Below, one piece after another: positions 16,357 through 26,348 of a DNA stretch of 64,000 nt. Below the pieces are notes generated by a model that saw only the letters and a program-made list of their open reading frames with translations, was not told the DNA's origin and searched no databases. Source of the stretch: Sphingopyxis bauzanensis (GTDB taxonomy: Bacteria; Pseudomonadota; Alphaproteobacteria; Sphingomonadales; Sphingomonadaceae); contig NZ_NISK01000001.1 in NCBI RefSeq assembly GCF_002205675.1, positions 429,054 to 493,053 on the forward strand. The letters run 5' to 3'. Position 1 is the first letter of the stretch; each line of letters starts with the position of its first letter. Both the position numbers and the translations under genes were made by a program.

Positions 16357-18560
16357 GCGAGCATCTCCTTTGCGGCGGCATAGATCGAATCGCGGCTCGG
16401 CAGGGTCAGCGTCGCGGCCTTGCCCAGCGGAATGAAGCTGTCGTCGGCGGCGATGCGCTTCAGCTGTTTATCGGGAGTACGTTCGACGAAAGTCGCCATC
16501 AGCGCCTCGCTCTGCGAGCCGGTGATACGGCATTCGTCGACGATCAGGACGCGCTTCGCATCGCCGACCGCGGCGACGAGCTTGTCTTCGTCGACCGGGC
16601 CGAGCCAGCGCAGATCGATCACGCGCGCCTGGACGCCATCGGCGGCAAGCAATTTTTCCGCCTGCCGCGAGAGATAATAGCCATTGCCATAGGTCACGAT
16701 CGCCAGATCGGCACCGCCGCCATGGATGCCGACGTCGCCGAAATGGATCGGCGCGCCGTCGCCCGGCGCTTCGTAGGTACTGGTCCACAGACCATCGCCC
16801 TCTTCGTGAAGATCGCGGGTCATATAGAGTGCGATCGGTTCGACGAAGACGACCACCCGCTGCTCTTCACGCGCCAGTCTGACGCACTCGCGCAGCATCG
16901 CCACCGCGTCGCGCCCGTTCGACGGCACCGCAAGAATCACGCCCGGAATATCGCGGAAGACGGCGAGGCTGTTGTCGTTGTGGAAATGGCCGCCGAAGCC
17001 CTTCTGGTACCCGAGCCCCGCAATGCGCAGCACCATCGGATTGGTATATTGGCCGTCCGAGAAGAAGCTGAGCGTCGCCGCCTCGCCGCGGATCTGGTCC
17101 TCGGCATTGTGGACATAAGCGAGAAACTGGATTTCGGGCATCGGCAGGAAGCCATTATGCGCCATGCCGATCGCGAGCCCGAGGATCGCCTGTTCGTCGA
17201 GCAAGGTGTTGACGACGCGCGCCGACCCGAAACGCTGGTGGAGCTTCGCGGTGACATTATAGACGCCGCCCTTTGGCCCGACATCCTCGCCCATGACGGC
17301 GATTTCTTTGTGCGCGAGCATCAGGTCGGCCAGCGCCCAGCTCAAAAGCCGCGCCATATGCTGCGGCTTGTCCATCGCGCCGGCATCGCTGCCGAACATC
17401 GTCTTGCGGTCTTCGTCCGACGGGGTGTTCACGCGGGTGATGTCGCGCCGGGGCGGGACGATGCTTTTCATGACGTGCGCGGCGGTGGTGATCTTCGGGC
17501 GCAGGATCGCGGCCTCGGCTTGCCGCGCGAGGGTGGCGCCGATCTCCTCATAGGCATCGGCGATGTCGGCGGGCGTCATCCACCCTTGCTGCGCCATCAA
17601 CGCCGCGCCCGCGAGCAGCGGATCGCGTGCCTCGTCGGCCTCGATCAGCGCCTTGGGCAGATAGGCGCCCTGCACGTCGGACCCGGCGTGACCATAGAGC
17701 CGCACCGTCGCCATGTGGAGAAATACCGGCTTGCGATACCGCCGCGCATAGTCGGCGGCTTCGCACGCGCCGGCATAGGCCGACACAAGGTCGCTGCCGT
17801 CACATTTGATGTAATGCAGTCCGGCGCGGTGGCGGAACTGCGCCTCGATCCAGCCGGTTGGGGTGCGCGTCGAAATGCCGATCCCATTGTCTTCGCACAG
17901 GAAGATCAGCGGCATCGGCGAGCCCTGAAACGCTGCCCAGCCCGCGGTGTTGAACGCGCCCTGCGCGGTCGAATGGTTCGCTGAGGCGTCGCCGAAGCTG
18001 GTCAGCACGACGGCATCGTCGGGCAGTGGCAGCCCGGTCATGCCAATACGGCGCGCGATGCCGATCGAGAAGGCGGCGCCGACCGCCTTCGGCAGATGCG
18101 AGGCGATCGTCGAGGTTTGCGGCGGGATATTGAGCGCTTTCGATCCGATCACCTTGTGGCGCCCGCCCGAAATCTGGTCTTCGGATGAGGCCGCAAAGCT
18201 GAGCAGCATGTCCCAAGTCGGGGTCTGCCCCGGCACGTGCCGCGCGCGGTGCAGTTGGAAGGCGTTCGAGCGATAATGGAGGAACGCCATGTCGGTGACG
18301 CGCAGCGCCGCGGCGACCGCAGCGTTGCCTTCATGCCCCGACGATCCGATCGTGTAGAAACCTTCACCCCGCGCCTGTAGCGTGCGCGACAGCCGGTCCA
18401 TCTGGCGGCTGGTCAGCTGCGACAGGAAAATATCTGTCGCGTCGGCGCGCGACAGGCCCGCGGTCGCCGGATCGGGTGCATCGGCGCGGTCCGGCAAGCG
18501 GCCGCCCGCCAACACGCCGAGGAATTTTTCATGTACTGCCTGCGCCGCGTCCACCGACAT
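16353..18560 (-). CDS. 2-oxoacid dehydrogenase E1, fused alpha and beta subunits
   Basis: A 735-residue thiamine-diphosphate enzyme. Residues 1 to about 380 form the E1 alpha half, with GSSGHEGNAAVAAAL and the ThDP/Mg motif region SFGDASANHSTAQGAF to CEDNGIGIS (about 188-230). Residues from about 400 form the E1 beta half, with LAIGMAHNGFLPMPEIQF and HNDNSLAVFRDIPG. The alpha and beta subunits are normally separate genes; the fusion is in frame with no interruption. The enzyme decarboxylates a 2-oxoacid (branched-chain type most likely) and passes the acyl group to a lipoyl E2 that is not encoded here. It is the first gene of a two-gene unit. Confidence 0.9.
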   Translation of the reverse strand: MSVDAAQAVHEKFLGVLAGGRLPDRADAPDPATAGLSRADATDIFLSQLTSRQMDRLSRTLQARGEGFYTIGSSGHEGNAAVAAALRVTDMAFLHYRSNAFQLHRARHVPGQTPTWDMLLSFAASSEDQISGGRHKVIGSKALNIPPQTSTIASHLPKAVGAAFSIGIARRIGMTGLPLPDDAVVLTSFGDASANHSTAQGAFNTAGWAAFQGSPMPLIFLCEDNGIGISTRTPTGWIEAQFRHRAGLHYIKCDGSDLVSAYAGACEAADYARRYRKPVFLHMATVRLYGHAGSDVQGAYLPKALIEADEARDPLLAGAALMAQQGWMTPADIADAYEEIGATLARQAEAAILRPKITTAAHVMKSIVPPRRDITRVNTPSDEDRKTMFGSDAGAMDKPQHMARLLSWALADLMLAHKEIAVMGEDVGPKGGVYNVTAKLHQRFGSARVVNTLLDEQAILGLAIGMAHNGFLPMPEIQFLAYVHNAEDQIRGEAATLSFFSDGQYTNPMVLRIAGLGYQKGFGGHFHNDNSLAVFRDIPGVILAVPSNGRDAVAMLRECVRLAREEQRVVVFVEPIALYMTRDLHEEGDGLWTSTYEAPGDGAPIHFGDVGIHGGGADLAIVTYGNGYYLSRQAEKLLAADGVQARVIDLRWLGPVDEDKLVAAVGDAKRVLIVDECRITGSQSEALMATFVERTPDKQLKRIAADDSFIPLGKAATLTLPSRDSIYAAAKEMLA

Positions 18561-18735
18561 CCTCCTGTTCGGCCTTTTGCCTGATTGTCCACGTGGTTAC
18601 GCGCGCAACCATCGGCCCCATGCGGCAGCGCGCTATAACGGGGCAGACCGGTACGCAAGCATCTCTTGCCTTGGCGCGCCGCCTCGCGCTACGCTTTGGC
18701 GCGATGACAATGCACGGCGGAACAGTCTTTTGGGC

Positions 18736-19440
18736 ATGATGTCGCTGTGGATCACCCAGGCGTCAGCGGCCGCCGATGCTTCGAGCGCGGGCAGCGGCTG
18801 GCTGATCGATCCCGAGCTCGTCGATCCCGCCTATAGCCAGACGATCGCGGGCGGCGAAATCCAAACGGTATTTCCACCGCCCCCGCCCCCGCCGCCGCCG
18901 ACCCCCGAATGGCTGAGGTCGCTGTTCGACATGATCAGCAGCTTTTTCCAATGGAGCGCGCCCGCTGCCAAGCCTTTGCTGTGGATCGGCGTCGCGCTGC
19001 TGGCACTGTTTTTGCTCTATCATTTTGTCCCCGCCTTTGCGCGCTGGGTCGACAATCTGCCGTTCCGGCGCAAGGCGGGCAACGATGACGGCACCGATGA
19101 TGTCGGGCTGGCCGAAGCTGGGGCAGCGCGCGCGTTGCTGAGCGAGGCCGATGCGCTGGCGGCCGAGGGGCGCTTTGCCGAAGCCGTCCACCTGCTGCTC
19201 TATCGCAGCGTCGAAGATATCGAAGGCCGCCGCCCTGGGCTGGTCAAGCCCGCGATGACCTCACGCGACCTCGCCGAAGCGCGCGATTTGCCAGGGGTTG
19301 CCCGCGACGCATTCAGCCGCATCGCGCGTGCGGTCGAGATCAGCCTGTTCGGCGGGCGTTCGATCGACGCCAGCGCCTGGCAACAATGCCGCAGTGCCTA
19401 TGCCGAACTGACGGTGCCAAAGAATTGGGCGCGGACATGA
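18736..19440 (+). CDS. DUF4129-domain membrane protein
   Basis: A 234-residue protein from the ATG at 18736 (an ATG at 18739 is equally possible). A short N-terminal stretch is followed by a proline run (about residues 45-55), one membrane helix (LLWIGVALLALFLLYHFVPAF) and a C-terminal cytoplasmic DUF4129 domain (ALLSEADALAAEGRFAEAVHLLLYRSVEDIE). DUF4129 proteins accompany MoxR ATPases. Its stop overlaps the DUF4350 start (ATGA); it opens the MoxR operon. Confidence 0.85.
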   Translation: MMSLWITQASAAADASSAGSGWLIDPELVDPAYSQTIAGGEIQTVFPPPPPPPPPTPEWLRSLFDMISSFFQWSAPAAKPLLWIGVALLALFLLYHFVPAFARWVDNLPFRRKAGNDDGTDDVGLAEAGAARALLSEADALAAEGRFAEAVHLLLYRSVEDIEGRRPGLVKPAMTSRDLAEARDLPGVARDAFSRIARAVEISLFGGRSIDASAWQQCRSAYAELTVPKNWART

Positions 19441-20669
19441 GCGGCGGGGTAGCAAGCGACGGCGGGTTCAACCCGCGCCTGATCGCGGGCGTCGTCGCGA
19501 TCGGCGTGATCGCGTTCATCGCGCTGTGGGCGCTGATCGCGCTCGGTCCGCAGCTGAGCAGCGGCAACGACGGCGGCGGCCATGCGCTGTCGAAGGCCGC
19601 GCCGGGTTACGCCGGAATCGTCGACCTGCTCGAACGCAGCGACGCCGCGGTGGACCTGCGCCGCCGCGAAGAAGCGCCGATGCTGGAGGATCCCGAATTG
19701 TTGATCCTCACCCCCGGCCATACCACCAAGGCCGACGACCTTGCCCGTCTGATCAGCGAACAGCGCGGCGGGGCGGTGCTGATCATATTGCCGAAATGGC
19801 GGACCGGCCGCCATCCGTCGAAAGCGGGTTGGGCAGGGGGCGGCTTTGCGTCCGCGCCGTCGCCCAAGATGCTGCCGCCCGCTGCTGGACGCATCGACAA
19901 GATCGGCAGCGAGCCCAACGCGCGCGGCGCGCAAGCGAAAGGCCATCTGGGCGGCTCTCCGATGGCGCTGACGCTGCCCAACCTGCGCACGCAGGTGCTG
20001 AACGCGCCCGATCTGGAAACGATGATCGCCTTTCCGCACGGCGGCGCGGTGCTGGCGAAGCAGCCCGATGCCGCGATTTACATCCTGTCCGACCCCGATT
20101 TCGTCAACAATCTGGCGTTCTCAAGCCGCGATCGCGCCCGCGCGGCGGCGATACTGGTCGATGCGGTGGCCGAAGATGCGGGGGCCTATAGCGTCGCGTT
20201 CGACGTGACGCTGAACGGCTTTGGCAGCCAGCGATCGCTGCTGCGCTTTGCCTTTGTGCCGCCGTTCATCGGCATCACCCTGTGCCTGATCGCCGCGGGG
20301 CTGCTTGCATTGTGGCAGGCGTGGATGCGCTTCGGTCCGGCGCTGAAACCAGCGCGCGCAATTGCGGTATCGAAAGCGGCGCTGATCGCCAACAGCGCCG
20401 ACCTGATCAAACAGGCGCGGCGTGAGCTCGACGGCGCCGATGCCTATGTCCGCAGCCAGCGCAGCGCGATTGCGCGGCGGTTGCACGCGCCGGACGGGCT
20501 CGACGACGCCGCGACCGACCGCTGGATCGACAAGCATCTGCGCGTCGGCGGCGAAACATTTTCCGCGCTCGCACGGCGGCTGCCGCTCGCACGCAACACT
20601 CATGAGTTTTTGGCAGACGCGCAGGCGCTGCACGACATCAGGAAGGATTTACTGCGTGACAGCCAATAA
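19437..20669 (+). CDS. DUF4350-domain membrane protein
   Basis: A 410-residue protein. An N-terminal helix ([22 protein letters not shown]) and another at about 280-300 ([20 protein letters not shown]) flank a periplasmic-facing domain with DUF4350 character ([21 protein letters not shown] and [17 protein letters not shown]). It lies between DUF4129 and MoxR with overlaps on both sides, the standard order of this operon. It probably acts with MoxR and the vWA/DUF58 protein in assembling or maturing envelope components. Confidence 0.85.
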   Translation: MSGGVASDGGFNPRLIAGVVAIGVIAFIALWALIALGPQLSSGNDGGGHALSKAAPGYAGIVDLLERSDAAVDLRRREEAPMLEDPELLILTPGHTTKADDLARLISEQRGGAVLIILPKWRTGRHPSKAGWAGGGFASAPSPKMLPPAAGRIDKIGSEPNARGAQAKGHLGGSPMALTLPNLRTQVLNAPDLETMIAFPHGGAVLAKQPDAAIYILSDPDFVNNLAFSSRDRARAAAILVDAVAEDAGAYSVAFDVTLNGFGSQRSLLRFAFVPPFIGITLCLIAAGLLALWQAWMRFGPALKPARAIAVSKAALIANSADLIKQARRELDGADAYVRSQRSAIARRLHAPDGLDDAATDRWIDKHLRVGGETFSALARRLPLARNTHEFLADAQALHDIRKDLLRDSQ

Positions 20670-21633
20670 TATCGCAACGGGAGTGGGAGGCGTCCAGGCG
20701 CTCGGCGCCGCGATCGAGGCCGAGGTCGCCAAGGTCGTGTTCGGGCAGGGACCGCTGACCCGCATGGTGACGATCGCGCTGCTCGCGGGCGGCCATGTGC
20801 TGCTCGAAGGCCCGCCGGGAACCGCGAAGACCTTGCTCGCGCAGGCGTTCGCGCGCGCGACGGGCCTCGACTTCGGGCGCATCCAGTTCACTCCCGACCT
20901 GATGCCGGGCGACATCCTGGGGTCGAACCTGTTCAACTTCCAGACGTCGAGCTTCACCCTGACCAAGGGGCCGATCTTTACCGAGCTGCTGCTCGCCGAC
21001 GAAATCAACCGCACCCCGCCCAAGACGCAGGCCGCACTGCTCGAGGCGATGCAGGAACGCCGCGTGACGATCAACGGCGAGGCCCACGTGATGAGCCCGC
21101 GCTTCACCGTGCTGGCGACGCAGAACCCGATCGAGCAGCAAGGCGTCTATCCGCTGCCCGAGGCGCAGCTCGACCGTTTCCTGTTCAAGCTGGTCGTCGA
21201 TTATCCCGCCGCCGACGAGGAACGACGCATCGTCGCCGACCATGGCGGGCGCTTTAAAAGTCCCGCAGTCGCCGATTTCGGAGTGACGAAAGTCGCGAAT
21301 GCGAAAACGATCGAAGCCGCGATCGACACGATCGCCACGGTACGGCTGGCCGACGAGATCGTCGACTACATCGTCCAGCTCGTCCGGGCGACGCGCGAGA
21401 GCGCCGATCTGGAATGCGGCGCCTCGCCCCGCGCCGCGACATTGCTGGCGCGCGCCGCCTGCGCCGCGGCGGCGCTAGACGGGCGCGACTATGTCATTCC
21501 CGACGATATCCAGCGCCTCGCGTCGGGCGTGCTGCGCCACCGCGTCATCCTGTCGGCGGCGGCGGAAATCGAAGGGCGCAGCGTCGAAGAGGTCGTCGCG
21601 GCGCTGCTCGAGCGCGAAGAAGTGCCGCGGTGA
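20656..21633 (+). CDS. MoxR-family AAA+ ATPase
   Basis: A 325-residue protein with a GTG start at 20656; AGGAAGGA lies 7-10 nt upstream and the start overlaps the DUF4350 stop by 14 nt. Walker A is EGPPGTAKT and Walker B is LLADEINR, followed by sensor motif [24 protein letters not shown], all diagnostic of MoxR. These ATPases act as chaperones on metal-dependent vWA proteins such as the DUF58 protein encoded next. Confidence 0.95.
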   Translation: MTANNIATGVGGVQALGAAIEAEVAKVVFGQGPLTRMVTIALLAGGHVLLEGPPGTAKTLLAQAFARATGLDFGRIQFTPDLMPGDILGSNLFNFQTSSFTLTKGPIFTELLLADEINRTPPKTQAALLEAMQERRVTINGEAHVMSPRFTVLATQNPIEQQGVYPLPEAQLDRFLFKLVVDYPAADEERRIVADHGGRFKSPAVADFGVTKVANAKTIEAAIDTIATVRLADEIVDYIVQLVRATRESADLECGASPRAATLLARAACAAAALDGRDYVIPDDIQRLASGVLRHRVILSAAAEIEGRSVEEVVAALLEREEVPR

Positions 21634-21655
21634 TCGGCACCTGCAATCGATCCTG

Positions 21656-21784
21656 CCTGTCGCGCAGCGATGGGGAAGGGGACCGTCGCCGAAGGCGATG
21701 GTGGAGGGGCGACGACGTTCGCGCCAAAGCCTCTCCGTCAGCGCTTCGCGCTGCCACCTCCCCAAGGCTCCGCCACAGGGAGGA
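21656..21784. repeat. Intergenic palindromic repeat, family A, copy 1
   Basis: It begins CCTGTCGCGCAGCGATGGGG and ends GCCACAGGGAGG, with nested arms between (e.g. AGCGCTTCGCGCT). It shares both ends and the general layout with 26208-26338. It sits inside the MoxR operon between moxR and DUF58 and its last bases supply the SD of the DUF58 gene. Confidence 0.75.
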
Positions 21785-21793
21785 ACTATCCCC

Positions 21794-23110
21794 ATGATCT
21801 ACCCAACCCGCCGGGCGATCTATCTGCTGCTGCTCGGCGCCCCGATCGCGCTCGCGCTGGGGCTGGTGCGGCCCGAGCTGTGGCTGGTCGCGCCCGGGTG
21901 GATCGGGGTAATCGTCGCGTGCCTGATCCTCGACACCATCGCGGGCGCGAGTCCGCACCACCTCGCGCTCGACGCCCGTTTTCCGCATCTGGTCGGGGTC
22001 GGTGATCCGTTCGACCTAGCGCTGGCGGCGCGCGGCCCCGCGGTCCCGCCGCGCGCCGAACTGGCGCTCGCGCTCGACGAGCGGTTCGTTGAAGGCGGGC
22101 GGCTGGCAGGCGATATGCGCCGGACAAGCAGCGGCGAGGGCTTGACCCGCACCCTTTCGCTCACCGCCTCGCGGCGCGGACAGGCTTTGATCGAGGCGCT
22201 GTGGATCCGCTGGGCCGGGCCGCTCGGGCTGGTGTGGAAACAGCGCCGCTTTGCGATCGACGGCGCGATCAGCGTTGTCCCCAGCCTGCGCGCGGTCACC
22301 GACGAAGGCAGCCGGTTGTTCCAGCGCAACAGCTGGTTCGGACTGCGCCAGCAGCGCCTGCGCGGCGAAGGTACAGAATTCGAAGCGCTCGCCGAATATC
22401 AGCCGGGGATGGACCGCCGCGCGATCGACTGGAACGCGTCGGCGCGCCACGTCAAACTGCTCGCCAAGGAATATCGCGTCGAACGCGACAACCGCGTCGT
22501 GCTGGCGATCGACAGCGGGCGCACGATGGCCGAACCCGTCGGCGGGATGCCGCGCGTCGATCGCGCGGTGTCGGCGGCGCTGCTGCTCGCCTATGTCGGG
22601 CTGAAACTGAACGACCGGATCAGCCTGTTCTCCTTTGCCGCCAAGCCGCACACGCTGACCCCCGCCTATATGCACACGCAGGATTTTCCGGCGTTGCAGC
22701 GCACCGCGAGCCTGATCGATTATGCGCACGTCGAAAGCAATTTCACCCTCGCGCTGACAACGCTTGGCGCCCAGCTCAACCGCCGCTCGCTGATCATTCT
22801 GTTCACCGAATTCACCGACGCCACCAGCGCCGACCTGATGATCCGCGCCGCCGGACGATTGGTGAAGAAACACCGGCTGCTGTTCGTCGTCATCAAGGAT
22901 GAAGAGGTCGAAAGCGAGGAACGTCGCCGCCCCGAAACCGGCGCCGACGTCACGCGATCGAACGTCGCCGCAGCAATGCTGCGCGACCGCCAGCTGGTGA
23001 TCGCTCGGTTGCAAAGGCTCGGCGCCGATGTCGTCGAAGTGCCCGCTGACGCGATGGGGGCGAGAGCGGTCGAAGCCTATCTCGGCATCAAGCGGGCGGG
23101 CACCTTATGA
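21794..23110 (+). CDS. DUF58/vWA-domain protein
   Basis: A 438-residue protein from the ATG at 21794, with GGAGG about 10 nt upstream. Two N-terminal membrane helices (AIYLLLLGAPIALALGL; LWLVAPGWIGVIVACLIL) are followed by the DUF58 domain with its signature RRAIDWNASARHVKLLAKEY. A vWA-like region has VVLAIDSGRTM, a degenerate MIDAS site. It is the likely client of MoxR. The stop overlaps the SpoIIM-like start (ATGA). Confidence 0.9.
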   Translation: MIYPTRRAIYLLLLGAPIALALGLVRPELWLVAPGWIGVIVACLILDTIAGASPHHLALDARFPHLVGVGDPFDLALAARGPAVPPRAELALALDERFVEGGRLAGDMRRTSSGEGLTRTLSLTASRRGQALIEALWIRWAGPLGLVWKQRRFAIDGAISVVPSLRAVTDEGSRLFQRNSWFGLRQQRLRGEGTEFEALAEYQPGMDRRAIDWNASARHVKLLAKEYRVERDNRVVLAIDSGRTMAEPVGGMPRVDRAVSAALLLAYVGLKLNDRISLFSFAAKPHTLTPAYMHTQDFPALQRTASLIDYAHVESNFTLALTTLGAQLNRRSLIILFTEFTDATSADLMIRAAGRLVKKHRLLFVVIKDEEVESEERRRPETGADVTRSNVAAAMLRDRQLVIARLQRLGADVVEVPADAMGARAVEAYLGIKRAGTL

Positions 23111-24144
23111 TCCCCGCGGCCGCCCCGACGCGCGCCCTCGACGCCCCGAGCTTTTCGACCGGCCGCTTTCGCGCCGAACGCGAGGCCGACTGGATCGCGT
23201 TCGACCTGCTGCTTACCAAGCTCGAGAAAAAGGGTGTCAAGGCGCTGACCAGCGACGAGCTGTTGCAACTGCCCCTGCTCTATCGCGCCACGCTGTCGTC
23301 GCTGTCGATCGCGCGCGCGACCAGCCTCGACAAGGCGTTGCTCGATCATCTCGAGGCGCTGTCGATCCGCGGCTATTTCCTCGTTTATGGCGTGCGCGAG
23401 ACGCGTTGGAGCCGCATCCGGCGCTTCTTCCTGTACGACTGGCCCGCCGCGGTGCGGTCGGTGTGGAAAGAGACGATTATCATTTCGCTGATCATCCTGC
23501 TCGGCGCGAGCACCAGCTACTCGCTCGTCGCGAGCAACCCTGAATGGTATTATAATTTCGTCGGCGAAGACATGGCGGGCGGCCGCGATCCACGCGCCAC
23601 CGCCGAATATCTGCAATCGACGCTGGGCCATGGCAAGGCGGCGAACGAGGGCGAAAGCGGCCTGCACGTCTTTGCGACCTATTTGTTCACGCACAACAGC
23701 CGCGTGTCGATCCTGTCCTTTGCGCTGGGATTTGCCTTTGGCGTGCCGACGATGATGCTGGAATATTATCAGGGGATTGGGCTGGGCGCGATGATGGCGC
23801 TGTTTTCGGCCAAGGGGCTGGGGTTCGACTTCGGCGGCTGGCTGTTCATCCACGGTACCACCGAATTGTTCGCCGCGGCACTGTCGGGCGCCGCCGGGCT
23901 GCGCATCGGCGCCGCGGTCGTGTTTCCCGGCGCGCGCAGCCGGTTACAGGCGGCGGCGGAGGCGGGGCGGACCGCGGGCAAGGTGATGATCGGGGTCATA
24001 TTGATGCTGTTCATGGCCGGACTGCTCGAAGGGTTCGGCCGCCAGCTGATCACCGACACGATGCTGCGTTATGGCATCGGCACGCTGATGCTGCTGTTCT
24101 GGATCGCCTATTATTACATCCCGCGCCGCGAGGATGTGACATGA
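23107..24144 (+). CDS. SpoIIM-family (stage II sporulation M-like) membrane protein
   Basis: A 345-residue protein. The N-terminal third is cytoplasmic and helical; the rest has about five membrane helices, with THNSRVSILSFALGFAFGVPTMML and WLFIHGTTELFAAALSGAAGLRIG, the conserved parts of SpoIIM/DUF95 proteins. Despite the name there is no sporulation here; SpoIIM homologues are regular members of MoxR-DUF58-RDD operons. It overlaps both neighbours by 4 nt. Confidence 0.9.
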   Translation: MIPAAAPTRALDAPSFSTGRFRAEREADWIAFDLLLTKLEKKGVKALTSDELLQLPLLYRATLSSLSIARATSLDKALLDHLEALSIRGYFLVYGVRETRWSRIRRFFLYDWPAAVRSVWKETIIISLIILLGASTSYSLVASNPEWYYNFVGEDMAGGRDPRATAEYLQSTLGHGKAANEGESGLHVFATYLFTHNSRVSILSFALGFAFGVPTMMLEYYQGIGLGAMMALFSAKGLGFDFGGWLFIHGTTELFAAALSGAAGLRIGAAVVFPGARSRLQAAAEAGRTAGKVMIGVILMLFMAGLLEGFGRQLITDTMLRYGIGTLMLLFWIAYYYIPRREDVT

Positions 24145-25016
24145 GCGCCGCTGCCGCGCAGGCCAACGCCAAATCGCGCAGCGCGCGGGCGAAAAAGGTC
24201 CGCCAGTTCATCACTCCCGAGGGGGTCGATCTGGAATTGCGCATCGCAAGTTCGGGGCTGCGGTTCGGGGCGCTGCTGGTCGATCTGATCCTGATCGTGC
24301 TGGCGTTATTCCTGTTCTCGCTCGTGATGCTGTGGATCGGCTTTGCCTCGCAATCGGACATCACCATGGTCGTCTGGATGCTTGGCGCCTTCCTGCTGCG
24401 CACCTTCTGGTTCATCGGCTTCGAGCTGGGATCGCGCGCCGCGACGCCGGGCAAAAGGCTGATGGGCATTCGCGTCGTGGCGCGCGACGGCGGGCGGTTG
24501 ACCGCCGACGCCGTGGTGGCGCGCAATTTGATCCGCGAGCTCGAGCTGTTCCTGCCGCTGATGATGCTGGGGTTCGGCGCGGCGGAGGATATGGTGTCGG
24601 GCTGGACGATGGCGGCGGGGGTGCTGTGGTCGCTGACGCTCAGCCTGTTCCTGCTGTTCAACCGCGACCGGATGCGGATGGGCGATCTGATCGCCGGGAC
24701 GTGGGTGGTGATGGCACAGCGGGTGAAGCTCGACGCCGATATCGCCACCGGCACGGCGGGCGACGCGATGACGTTCAGCGAGGCCGAACTGGCGGTGTAC
24801 GGCATTTTCGAATTGCAGGAGCTCGAACGCGTCCTGCGCGGCAGAGACGCCCGCGCGATGCGCGAGGTCGCCGACACGATCCGCGCCAAAATCGGTCGCC
24901 CCGTCGCCGAAGAGGATGACGTCTTCCTGCTGAGCTACTACCGCCAATTGAAAGCCCGGCTCGAACGCAAATTGCTGTTCGGCAAACGGCGAGAGGACAA
25001 ATATGCCAGTGACTGA
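24141..25016 (+). CDS. RDD-family membrane protein
   Basis: A 291-residue protein. The RDD domain spans about residues 18-200: LRFGALLVDLILIVLALFL, RTFWFIGFELGSRAATPGKRLMGIRVVARDG and RNLIRELELFLPLM, ending in DRMRMGDLIAGTWVV. The C-terminal 90 residues are a soluble helical tail. It closes the MoxR set and overlaps the nitroreductase start by 14 nt. Confidence 0.9.
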   Translation: MSAAAAQANAKSRSARAKKVRQFITPEGVDLELRIASSGLRFGALLVDLILIVLALFLFSLVMLWIGFASQSDITMVVWMLGAFLLRTFWFIGFELGSRAATPGKRLMGIRVVARDGGRLTADAVVARNLIRELELFLPLMMLGFGAAEDMVSGWTMAAGVLWSLTLSLFLLFNRDRMRMGDLIAGTWVVMAQRVKLDADIATGTAGDAMTFSEAELAVYGIFELQELERVLRGRDARAMREVADTIRAKIGRPVAEEDDVFLLSYYRQLKARLERKLLFGKRREDKYASD

Positions 25017-25692
25017 CCCGCATTCGGTAACCGCTGCGCTGCACCAGCGGCGATCGATCCGCAAATTTACCGGCCAGCCCGTCGATCAGGCGCTGCTCCG
25101 GGATATTTTCGCCGCAGCGCAGCGTGCGCCGTCGGGCGGCAATCTGCAGCCCTGGCAGGCGACGGTGCTGACCGGCGCACCCTGGGCGGCGGTGAAGGAT
25201 GCGGTCGCGGCGCGGCTGGCGATGGGGCGTGAGGGCTATCAGCCCGAATATGACATCTATCCCAAGGGGCTGACCGATCCGTGGGAGACGCGGCGCTTCG
25301 GGGTCGGCGAGGGGCTCTATGCCGCGCTCGGCATCCCGCGCGAAGACAAGGCGGGTCGGCTGGCTCAGTTCGTGGAGAATTACCGGGGTTTCGGCGCACC
25401 GGTGATGCTTTTCCTCCACTGCTCGCGCATCATGGGGCCGCCGCAATGGTCGGACATGGGCATGTGGCTGCAATCGGTGATGCTGCTGCTCGTCGAGGCC
25501 GGCCTCGCCAGTTGTCCGCAGGAATGCTGGGCGATGTATGGCAAGACGGTGCGGGAGACACTGGCGCTGGGCGACGACCAGATTTTGTTCACCGGTCTCG
25601 CGATCGGCTATGCCGACGAAGACGCCGCGGTGAACCAGTGGCCGGTGCCGCGCGTAGGACTGGACGAAGTGATCGATTGGCAGGGATTTTGA
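25003..25692 (+). CDS. Nitroreductase-family FMN protein
   Basis: A 229-residue protein. The family signature is clear: RRSIRKFTGQPVD near the start, AAQRAPSGGNLQPWQ (FMN contacts) at about 38-52, and the C-terminal ILFTGLAIGYADEDAAVNQW. It is an NAD(P)H-dependent flavoprotein reducing nitro compounds or quinones; the substrate is unknown. It starts inside the RDD gene, so it is co-transcribed with the MoxR operon. Confidence 0.92.
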   Translation: MPVTDPHSVTAALHQRRSIRKFTGQPVDQALLRDIFAAAQRAPSGGNLQPWQATVLTGAPWAAVKDAVAARLAMGREGYQPEYDIYPKGLTDPWETRRFGVGEGLYAALGIPREDKAGRLAQFVENYRGFGAPVMLFLHCSRIMGPPQWSDMGMWLQSVMLLLVEAGLASCPQECWAMYGKTVRETLALGDDQILFTGLAIGYADEDAAVNQWPVPRVGLDEVIDWQGF

Positions 25693-25694
25693 AT

Positions 25695-26201
25695 ATGAAG
25701 CGGCAGCGGATGTGGACACAATATGGGCTGGCGGTGCCGTTGATGCTGGCGGTCGCGGGTTGCGCCGCGGTGCCAACCCCCGCCCCGCCACCGCCGCGTC
25801 CGGCTCCGGTCGCCGCCGCGCCGACCCCGGCACCGCTTCCGACCCCGACCAAGGGCTGGGAAGAGCGCGCCGTCGATAGTGGCGCGTGGCGTTATGATGC
25901 AGGCAGCCGCGCTGCGGCGTTCGTCCCGACCGGCAGCGCCAATCCGCTGCTCACCATGACATGCAGCGGCAGCGCGATTCGCCTGACCTCGGCACTGGCG
26001 GGCGCCGTCAGCCTGCGCACGAGCGCCGGGACCGACGAGATCCGCTTCGATGGCGGCAGCGCAATGCTGCCCAACCGCGATCCGCGGCTCGACCGCATCG
26101 CGTTCAGCCGCGGACGGTTCGCGCTGGAAACGCCGGGCGGCGGCGCGCTGACGCTGCCGGTGCAATCGGAGATCGGGCGGGTGATCGAGGATTGTCGATA
26201 A
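25695..26201 (+). CDS. Putative lipoprotein
   Basis: A 168-residue protein from the ATG at 25695, three bases after the nitroreductase stop. A signal peptide ends in a lipobox (MLAVAGCAAV), so lipidation of the Cys is expected. A Pro/Ala-rich linker (residues about 27-55) leads to a small beta-rich domain (LLTMTCSGSAIRLTS, TLPVQSEIGRVIEDCR) resembling the fold often found C-terminal in sphingomonad lipoproteins. Function is unknown. Confidence 0.75.
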   Translation: MKRQRMWTQYGLAVPLMLAVAGCAAVPTPAPPPPRPAPVAAAPTPAPLPTPTKGWEERAVDSGAWRYDAGSRAAAFVPTGSANPLLTMTCSGSAIRLTSALAGAVSLRTSAGTDEIRFDGGSAMLPNRDPRLDRIAFSRGRFALETPGGGALTLPVQSEIGRVIEDCR

Positions 26202-26207
26202 AAAGAT

Positions 26208-26338
26208 CCTCCCTGTCGCGCAGCGATGGGGTGGTGGCAGTCCGAAGGACTGGCGGTGGGGCAATGGCGTGCCGTCGCAAGGCCGCTCCACCATTCGCTT
26301 CGCGAACGGTCCCCCTCCCGATGGCTTTGCCACAGGGA
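26208..26338. repeat. Intergenic palindromic repeat, family A, copy 2
   Basis: It begins TCCCTGTCGCGCAGCGATGG and ends TTTGCCACAGGGA, with internal arms (CATTCGCTTCGCGAACGG). Ends and layout match the copy at 21656-21784. It lies between two convergent lipoprotein genes. Confidence 0.75.
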
Positions 26339-26348
26339 AGATGGGCAG

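Noticed and set aside
16722-17984. A 420-residue plus-strand frame opposite the fused E1 gene
   Set aside because: It is antisense to a clearly functional enzyme and lacks domains and an SD.
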